This document shows positions 58,546 through 64,000 of a DNA stretch of 64,000 bases, one piece after another (within the stretch, counting starts at the first letter, position 1; each line of letters opens with the position of its first letter). Source of the DNA: Bellilinea sp040754815 (GTDB lineage Bacteria > Chloroflexota > Anaerolineae > Anaerolineales > Anaerolineaceae); contig JBFMBX010000006.1 of NCBI GenBank assembly GCA_040754815.1, positions 124,001 through 188,000 of the forward strand, written 5' to 3'. The position numbers and the translations under genes were made by a program. Under the pieces are notes generated by a model. It worked only from the letters and a program-made list of their open reading frames with translations. It made no database searches and was not told the origin of the DNA.

Positions 58546-59766
58546 ATGTCCATTCCCGTGATCGTAGATGCCATTCGAACGCCAATTGGAAATTTGGGCG
58601 GGGCGCTGGCGGCGGTGCGGCCGGATGATCTGGCTGCTATGGTGCTCAAGGCGCTGGTGGAACGCAACCACCTGAACGGCGGCGAAGTTGACGAAGTGGT
58701 GATGGGGTGTGCCAATCAGGCGGGGGAAGACAACCGCAATGTGGCGCGCATGGCAACCCTGCTGGCGGGGCTGCCGCCCGAAGTGCCGGCCTTTACGGTG
58801 AACCGCTTGTGTGCTTCCGGGCTGGCGGCGGTCAATCTGGCGGCGCGCGCCATTCAAACCGGCGATGGAGACCTCTTGCTGGCCGGGGGAGTGGAGAGTA
58901 TGTCGCGCGCGCCGTATGCCCTGCCCAAGGCCGAAAAGGGCTTTCCGTTTGGCAACCTGACCGCGTGGGATACGGCGCTGGGCTGGCGCTTCCCCAACCC
59001 GAAAATGGAAGCCCTGTACGGCATAGAAGCGATGGGCGAAACGGCGGAAAATCTGGCCGAGATGACCGGCATCTCCCGCGCCGAACAGGACCGCTTTGCG
59101 CTGCAAAGTCACCGGCGGGCGGTGGCGGCGCAGGATGAAGGCCGTTTTGCAGAGGAGATCCTGCCGGTGGAAATTCCCCAGCGCAAAGGTGATCCCATCC
59201 GCGTGGTGCAGGATGAACGCCCGCGCCGCGATACCACCCTCGAATCGCTGGCTGCCCTGCCGCCAATCTTTCGCAAGGGTGGCACGGTGACCGCCGGTAA
59301 TTCCTCCGGATTAAATGACGGCGCTGCTGCCCTGTTGCTGATGAGCGAGAACAAGGCCCGCCAGCGGGGACTGAAGCCGATGGCGCGAATCGTCAGCAGT
59401 GCGGCGGCGGGCGTACTGCCGCGCATCATGGGCATTGGGCCGGTGCCGGCGGCGCGCAAGGCTCTTGCCAAAGCCGGTCTGACCATCGAACAAATCGGTC
59501 TGGTGGAGTTGAATGAAGCCTTTGCCGTGCAAGCACTGGCCGTGATTCGGGAACTGGGACTTTCGGAAGAGATTGTCAATGTCAACGGCGGGGCAATTGC
59601 ACTGGGGCATCCGTTGGGCTGTTCGGGCGCGCGCATTTTGACAACCCTGCTGTATGAAATGCGCCGACGCGCGCCGGCTCAACCGCGCCCGTTTTACGGG
59701 CTGGCGATGTTATGTGTGGGGGTTGGGCAGGGCGAAGCCACCATTGTGGAGTGGCTGGATGATTAA
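58546..59766 (+). CDS. acetyl-CoA acyltransferase (thiolase)
   Basis: Protein of 406 aa from ATG 58546 with GAGAGG upstream. Thiolase catalytic residues are all present: Cys89 in N-R-L-C-A-S-G, His355 in G-H-P-L-G-C-S-G, and Cys390 in M-L-C-V-G-V-G-Q-G. It either condenses two acetyl-CoA or cleaves 3-ketoacyl-CoA (PcaF/FadA-like). It overlaps the next gene by 8 nt, so the two are co-translated. Confidence 0.93.
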   Translation: MSIPVIVDAIRTPIGNLGGALAAVRPDDLAAMVLKALVERNHLNGGEVDEVVMGCANQAGEDNRNVARMATLLAGLPPEVPAFTVNRLCASGLAAVNLAARAIQTGDGDLLLAGGVESMSRAPYALPKAEKGFPFGNLTAWDTALGWRFPNPKMEALYGIEAMGETAENLAEMTGISRAEQDRFALQSHRRAVAAQDEGRFAEEILPVEIPQRKGDPIRVVQDERPRRDTTLESLAALPPIFRKGGTVTAGNSSGLNDGAAALLLMSENKARQRGLKPMARIVSSAAAGVLPRIMGIGPVPAARKALAKAGLTIEQIGLVELNEAFAVQALAVIRELGLSEEIVNVNGGAIALGHPLGCSGARILTTLLYEMRRRAPAQPRPFYGLAMLCVGVGQGEATIVEWLDD

Positions 59767-60763
59767 GGCACTGGTGACCGGGGCTAGCGGCTTCATTGGC
59801 TCGGCTTTGTGCCGCGCACTTTTAGAGGCCGGCTTTGAAGTGCGCGCTTTTCATCGTCCCACTTCCAATTTACTTCTGCTCAGAGACCTGCCGGTGGAAC
59901 ATGTGCTCGGCGACCTGACTCAACCGGAGAGCCTGTTGCAGGCCGCGCAAGGGGTGCAGGTGATTTTTCACGCTGCGGCGTTGATGGGCGGTGGCAGGAG
60001 AGACAGCGGGCGGCATTACACCATTACCGTGGAGGGAACACGATCACTGCTAAACGCAGCGCTGGAATGCGGTGTGGAGCGGGTGGTGCATGTCAGCTCG
60101 GCGGCAGCGCTAGGGGTGCCGCCGGAAATTCCTGCCGATGGAGGCTCACCCTATCTGATGAATGAAACGCACACATGGAATTACCCGGCAGAGCGCTGGC
60201 CGTATGGTTATGCCAAATATCTTGCGGAAATGGAAGTGCAAACCGCCGTGGCGCGCGGTCTGGATGTGGTGATCGTCAACCCGACTCTGGTCATCGGGGC
60301 CGGCGATCTGTACCGGCAGTCGCGCTCGGTGGTGGTGCAGGTGGCTCAACGCCGCCTGCCGTTTTTGGTGGAAGGCGGGCTGAATGTAATCTCGCTTGCG
60401 GATACCATCGAGGGTATGCTGGCTGCTTTGCGCCGCGGCAGGCGCGGTGAGCGGTATATTCTGGGCGGAGAAAATCTGACTATTGCCGGGCTGGTCGAGC
60501 GGATCGCGCAGGTGGCCGGTGTCCAGCCGCCGCGCACCCTTTTACCGGCGGGTCTTGTTCGCCGGCTGGCCGTGCTTTACGGGCTGGTGGAAAATTGGCT
60601 GCCTTTGCCTGTTTCCGGGGCGGAATTGTATCTGGCCGGCCGGTATTTTTATTATGATACCCAAAAGGCAAGCGAAGAATTGGAATGGGCGTCTTGCTCG
60701 GGAGTTGACCGGGCTATCCGTGAGGCAATTGACTGGTCGCGGGAAAAGGGACTGCTGGCGTGA
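59759..60763 (+). CDS. NAD-dependent epimerase/dehydratase (extended SDR, DFR-like)
   Basis: Protein of 334 aa from ATG 59759, overlapping the thiolase stop. The Rossmann motif is T-G-A-S-G-F-I-G near the N terminus, and the catalytic pair is in Y-G-Y-A-K (Y-x-x-x-K), preceded by S-S-A-A-A-L-G-V. It is probably a 3-beta-hydroxysteroid/dihydroflavonol-reductase-like enzyme acting on a hydroxy- or keto-compound. The thiolase next to it suggests a lipid- or terpenoid-type pathway, by inference. Confidence 0.88.
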   Translation: MIKALVTGASGFIGSALCRALLEAGFEVRAFHRPTSNLLLLRDLPVEHVLGDLTQPESLLQAAQGVQVIFHAAALMGGGRRDSGRHYTITVEGTRSLLNAALECGVERVVHVSSAAALGVPPEIPADGGSPYLMNETHTWNYPAERWPYGYAKYLAEMEVQTAVARGLDVVIVNPTLVIGAGDLYRQSRSVVVQVAQRRLPFLVEGGLNVISLADTIEGMLAALRRGRRGERYILGGENLTIAGLVERIAQVAGVQPPRTLLPAGLVRRLAVLYGLVENWLPLPVSGAELYLAGRYFYYDTQKASEELEWASCSGVDRAIREAIDWSREKGLLA

Positions 60764-60815
60764 GGCAAAGGGCGGCTCTGCGTGTGGATAAACCAGCGCT
60801 GATTCGCAGCGTGGT

Positions 60816-62216
60816 TCAATGGATCTGAGATAAGGTGAACGTGCGCCCGGCCAGTTGGCGGATGGAGAGACGTTCTTTCCCGCGCAGGTAGGTCTCCAGC
60901 GTATCATGTAGCGGTTCGGCCCACTTTGCGGGTGTGCCGTACATGATTCCCAAAACCGTGCCCACCAGCCCGGCGTTGCAGTCCACATCCAGCCCGGCAT
61001 GGGCCAGCCAGCGAAAGGCGGCGGTCATATCGCCGTTGCAGTGCCACAAGGCGAATAAATCGGCGGCCAGGTTGGGGTAGGCGTGAATCCAGTTGTATTC
61101 TTCGAAGCGCGTATCTAACTTTTGCCATGCTTCCCGCGGGTCGGGTATGGCGGTGAGCGTTTGCAGCACTTCACGGGCAACGGCAACATACTCACTTCGC
61201 TGGGGGAGATAGTTCAACCCCTCTTCAATCATGGCGCGCGGGTCGCTGCGCACGAAAGCCAGCGCGGTCAGTACGGCGGCATACATGCCGCCGTAAACAC
61301 CGTTGGCAGCATGAGAAACACAGCCGTCCTGAAAGGCCAGCCGCGCCGCTTCCAGCGGCCAGCCGGGCGCCAGCATACCGCACACCATGCCGCGCATCTG
61401 CGCGCCGATCCAGTCGTTATAGGGATTGCGGAAAGCACCCGAAAGCGGCGGCATAAATCCAAGACTCATGTTGTTCAGGGCGATCCACTCCGCCGACCAG
61501 CCGAAGGGAATCTGGCGCAGCCATTCCAGTCCAATGTCCACCGAAGTCAGGCTGCGGCCGTGTTTTTCAAAAACATCCAGAAAGACCAGTTCATAAACCA
61601 CATCATCATTGACCGTTTCGGGTTCGGTCAGGTAACTGTCAATCACGCCGTAAACTTTCTCAATCTGGCTGAAATGGTAGCCTTCAATCGCCGTGCCAAA
61701 ACTGCCCCCGGCCAGTTGACCCAGCCAGCCGTGCAGGATTCGCTCTGCCAGCTCATTTTTTGAGATATTTTCCGGGTATGTGGCAGGATTTTTCATATTG
61801 GAGAGGATGCTTTCCCAGTCCATTGGGCGCTGGTATTGCCAGTACGGATGGGTTGGGATGCGCGGGGCGTTGTGCAGCGCGCTCAACAGGCGGGCGGTGT
61901 GGGCGCGCAGGTCATCGCGCCGTTTCTCCGCAGCCAGTTGCAGACCTTCGGGAATCAGGGCTTCGGCTTCGCTGACATCAAAACCCTGATTGTAGCGTGA
62001 CTGAATCATTTCGACATAGGGGATTTCCGGCGCACCGGAACCGGGGACGCGGGCGTTCCAGAACAACGCAATCAGGTCATCGCCGTGCGGGAAGACAGTG
62101 CTGCTATCGTACCAGTGGCTGGGGTGAATACGCCGGTCAAGCGGCACGGCGTTCAGGCGTATGGCGCGGTCAATTTGCCAGGCGCGAGGGGGAAGGGGGT
62201 GGGGCAGTTCGATCAT
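60816..62216 (-). CDS. ADP-ribosylglycohydrolase-family protein
   Basis: Protein of 466 aa from ATG 62216, which overlaps the permease stop (ATGA). It has the ADPRH-fold layout: G-Q-L-A-G-G-S-F-G-T near residue 150, V-N-D-D-V-V-Y-E (acidic pair) near 185, W-x-G-A-Q-M-R near 268 and the C-terminal H-A-G-L-D-V-D-C-N-A-G-L-V-G-T-V-L-G metal-binding block near 400. Family members cleave N-glycosidic bonds of ADP-ribosyl groups or related nucleosides using two Mg2+. Its coupling to nucleoside-type permeases points to nucleoside or ADP-ribose salvage. It has a ~140-residue N-terminal extension. Confidence 0.8.
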   Translation of the reverse strand: MIELPHPLPPRAWQIDRAIRLNAVPLDRRIHPSHWYDSSTVFPHGDDLIALFWNARVPGSGAPEIPYVEMIQSRYNQGFDVSEAEALIPEGLQLAAEKRRDDLRAHTARLLSALHNAPRIPTHPYWQYQRPMDWESILSNMKNPATYPENISKNELAERILHGWLGQLAGGSFGTAIEGYHFSQIEKVYGVIDSYLTEPETVNDDVVYELVFLDVFEKHGRSLTSVDIGLEWLRQIPFGWSAEWIALNNMSLGFMPPLSGAFRNPYNDWIGAQMRGMVCGMLAPGWPLEAARLAFQDGCVSHAANGVYGGMYAAVLTALAFVRSDPRAMIEEGLNYLPQRSEYVAVAREVLQTLTAIPDPREAWQKLDTRFEEYNWIHAYPNLAADLFALWHCNGDMTAAFRWLAHAGLDVDCNAGLVGTVLGIMYGTPAKWAEPLHDTLETYLRGKERLSIRQLAGRTFTLSQIH

Positions 62217-63109
62217 GCGGATTTCAACCTCCGTGTGCGGGCTGCGTAGAAGTATAACGCAATCAGGGTTGCCAGATACGGCACCATGGCTGTGAATTGA
62301 GCCGGCACGCGGTAGCCTTGCAGCAGCAGACCGAGGCCGTCCGAAAAACCAAAAAGCAGCGAAATCAGGGCAATCCCAAGCGGGTTGCCGTTGACCAGAA
62401 TGATGGCCGCCAGCGAAATCCAGCCGCGCCCGGCGGACATGTTTTCGGCAAACAGGTTGACATAACCCAGCGAAAGGAATGCTCCGCCCAAACCGCACAA
62501 CACGCCGCAGGCGAGCAAAGAAAGGGCGCGCAGGCGGTTGGAAGGCACACCGCTTGAATCGAGGCGGGCCGGGTTGTAGCCTGCGGCGCGCAGGCGCAGC
62601 CCAAAGCGAGTCTGGAAGATGAGAAAATGGGTCAGGATGGTGGCCAGCACGGCAACCCAGATCATCAGATTTTGACCGGAAAGAATCTCCCCCAGCACGG
62701 GAATGTTTTCTACCACCGGCAGACGGAGCGCCGGAATGGGCTGGATGCCCGGATTGGAGAAAACGCCCTTGACGCTGAAGATTTTACGCAACAGGTAGGT
62801 GGTGGCCCCAACGGCAAACAGGTTGAGGGCAATGCCGGTGACGAATTCATCGGTTTTCAACACCACCGCGAAAAGAATGAAGATGAGGGAAAGAAACAGC
62901 GACCCAAGCACGGCCAGCAGTACGCCGACCAGCCACGAGCCGGTGTAGTAGGAACCCAGCACGGCAAAGAAGGCACCGGTCAGCAGCATTCCCTCCATGG
63001 CAATGTTGAACACGCCGGCGTAGTAGGTATAGGCCCCGCCCAGCGCCGCCAGCAAGATTGGGGTGGCGCCGGCAATCATGCCGTTGATCAAGCCGATGAG
63101 AATTTTCAT
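62213..63109 (-). CDS. ABC transporter permease, nucleoside type (NupC/YufQ-like)
   Basis: Protein of 298 aa, all hydrophobic, with about eight to nine membrane segments. The BPD_transp_2 opening resembles simple-sugar or nucleoside ABC permeases: A-T-P-I-L-L-A-A-L-G-G-A-Y-T-Y-Y-A-G-V-F-N-I. G-A-F-L-S-L-G-Y occurs near 219-226. It pairs with the upstream permease (4-nt overlap). The binding protein and ATPase should lie beyond the right edge. Confidence 0.88.
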   Translation of the reverse strand: MKILIGLINGMIAGATPILLAALGGAYTYYAGVFNIAMEGMLLTGAFFAVLGSYYTGSWLVGVLLAVLGSLFLSLIFILFAVVLKTDEFVTGIALNLFAVGATTYLLRKIFSVKGVFSNPGIQPIPALRLPVVENIPVLGEILSGQNLMIWVAVLATILTHFLIFQTRFGLRLRAAGYNPARLDSSGVPSNRLRALSLLACGVLCGLGGAFLSLGYVNLFAENMSAGRGWISLAAIILVNGNPLGIALISLLFGFSDGLGLLLQGYRVPAQFTAMVPYLATLIALYFYAARTRRLKSA

Positions 63110-64000
63110 GTTCGCACCTCCCGCGCCCGGCGGCGGGCGGCCAGTTGTTGCACAAAAGTGTTCAGGTACTCGCGGCTGGCAACGATCACCAGCACCAGTA
63201 CCGCCTGCAAGACCTGCGAAATTTCATTGGGGACGCTGGTGATCAGTTCCATACCCAGCGCGCCGGTTTGAATGGCACTGAAGAACAACCCGTATAAAAA
63301 GGTGGCAATCAGGCCGTTGTTGGCCACGATGGCGATCATCACCCCGTCCCAGGCGTAATTGGCGCCCAGCCCGCGGATGAAGCGATGCGGCCCGCCCATC
63401 ACTACCAGCCCGCCGGCCAGCCCGGCCAGCGCACCGGTCAGCAGCATCACCGCCATGAAGTTGCGGTTGATCTCACAGCCGCCAAGACGGGCAAACAGCG
63501 CGTTTTGCCCGGTGATGCGCCATTCGTAACCGGCTTTCCAGCGGTGGAATATGAACCAGGCGATGACCACCGCCGCGAACATGAATAAAATCATGGTGTT
63601 GAACTCACCCCATTCGGGCAACCAGCCGTTGGGGCTGATTTGCGGCGTCATCGGCGAGAAGGCCGCCGGATCTTTGAAGGGTTCCGTAATTGCCCAGGCG
63701 GTGAAGAAATCGGCAATCATGTTGAGCATGAGGGTAACGATGAACTCACTCATTTCGAAGAAGCGGCGCAGCAAGGCGGCAATGCCGGCCCACACCACAC
63801 CGCCCAGCATGGCCAGCAATGCCAGCGCGGGAATCATCAGCGCAGGGGGCAGGTTGAGGTAAAGACCGCCAACCGTGGCAAATAAAGCCCCCATCACCAG
63901 CTGGCCGGGCTGCCCAAGGTTGACCACCCCGGAGGCAAAGGCAATTGCCGCCGAAAGGCCGGGTAGCACCAGCGGCACGGCGTTGCGCAGGGTGGTGGCA
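63106..64000 (-). CDS. ABC transporter permease, nucleoside type, partial (NupB/YufP-like)
   Basis: The frame is still open at the window end, so the N terminus is missing (at least 298 residues seen). It contains the family's core: A-V-P-L-V-L-P-G-L-S-A-A-I-A-F-A-S-G-V-V-N-L-G, then N-M-I-A-D-F and several more membrane helices. The second permease half of a nucleoside (BmpA/NupABC-type) importer, translationally coupled to the following permease gene. Confidence 0.88.
   Translation of the reverse strand, partial: ATTLRNAVPLVLPGLSAAIAFASGVVNLGQPGQLVMGALFATVGGLYLNLPPALMIPALALLAMLGGVVWAGIAALLRRFFEMSEFIVTLMLNMIADFFTAWAITEPFKDPAAFSPMTPQISPNGWLPEWGEFNTMILFMFAAVVIAWFIFHRWKAGYEWRITGQNALFARLGGCEINRNFMAVMLLTGALAGLAGGLVVMGGPHRFIRGLGANYAWDGVMIAIVANNGLIATFLYGLFFSAIQTGALGMELITSVPNEISQVLQAVLVLVIVASREYLNTFVQQLAARRRAREVRT

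Overview
The window looks like chromosome from a moderately GC-rich, probably monoderm bacterium. I infer a Chloroflexota member, most likely Anaerolineae. The clues are a DUF5667-type protein beside an ECF sigma factor, a long-form formate-tetrahydrofolate ligase, a fused ADP-forming acetate-CoA ligase, an F420-type (deazaflavin) oxidoreductase, many zinc-ribbon or Thr/Pro-rich membrane proteins, and flagellar genes with no L-ring or P-ring genes in view. The taxonomy is inference; no rRNA or ribosomal protein gene is present. I see no transposase, integrase, prophage or CRISPR array.

Layout: 0-9.9 kb holds envelope and housekeeping genes: a HAD phosphatase tail, a PspC/LiaF-like pair, a DUF364-like protein, zinc-ribbon and DUF3592 membrane proteins, a DUF4380 protein with a PfkB kinase, a tyrosine phosphatase, an RNase H-like protein, an rRNA methyltransferase-like protein and a DMT exporter. 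At 10-12.8 kb is a chemoreceptor with a sensory-type domain inserted in its signalling hairpin tip and a C-terminal CZB domain. From 12.8 to 27.4 kb come ACT, MOSC and a secreted glycosidase-like protein, a fatty acid desaturase, fhs, an XRE-cupin regulator, a GntR-ddh operon, a CE7 esterase, tatC/tatA with an opposing TatB-like gene, the acetate-CoA ligase and a two-TM FHA-like protein.

At 27.6-28.0 kb a tRNA-Glu(CTC) gene is followed by three tandem 74-75 bp repeats. Each repeat ends in a copy of the tRNA T-loop and 3' acceptor end. An MmpS-like gene converges on them.

From 28.6 to 45.0 kb is a flagellar cluster: fliC, fliD, flaG, fliS, a terminator, then flgC-fliE-fliF-fliG-fliH-fliI-fliJ, a lytic transglycosylase, flgB, fliK, flgD, a TIGR02530-type gene, flgE, a FliK-like protein and an FlhB-C-like protein. 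Together they encode the filament, cap, rod, MS-ring, export ATPase complex and hook. The export gate, FliM/N, FlgK/L and Mot proteins are not in the window. An ECF sigma/DUF5667 operon follows.

From 47.2 to 64.0 kb are gatA/gatC, an overlapping cluster (F420 oxidoreductase, YcgN-like, DUF5680-like, GT39), a PilZ gene behind a leader with competing antiterminator and terminator hairpins, envelope-lipid or polysaccharide genes, a 3-methyladenine glycosylase, guaB, a lipoprotein, a thiolase, an SDR epimerase, an ADP-ribosylglycohydrolase and two nucleoside-type ABC permeases, the last cut by the window end. Motility and c-di-GMP signalling (chemoreceptor, flagellum, PilZ) recur through the window. 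Several genes have a sigma-70 -10 box only about 7-17 nt before the start codon, suggesting leaderless or very short-leader transcripts.
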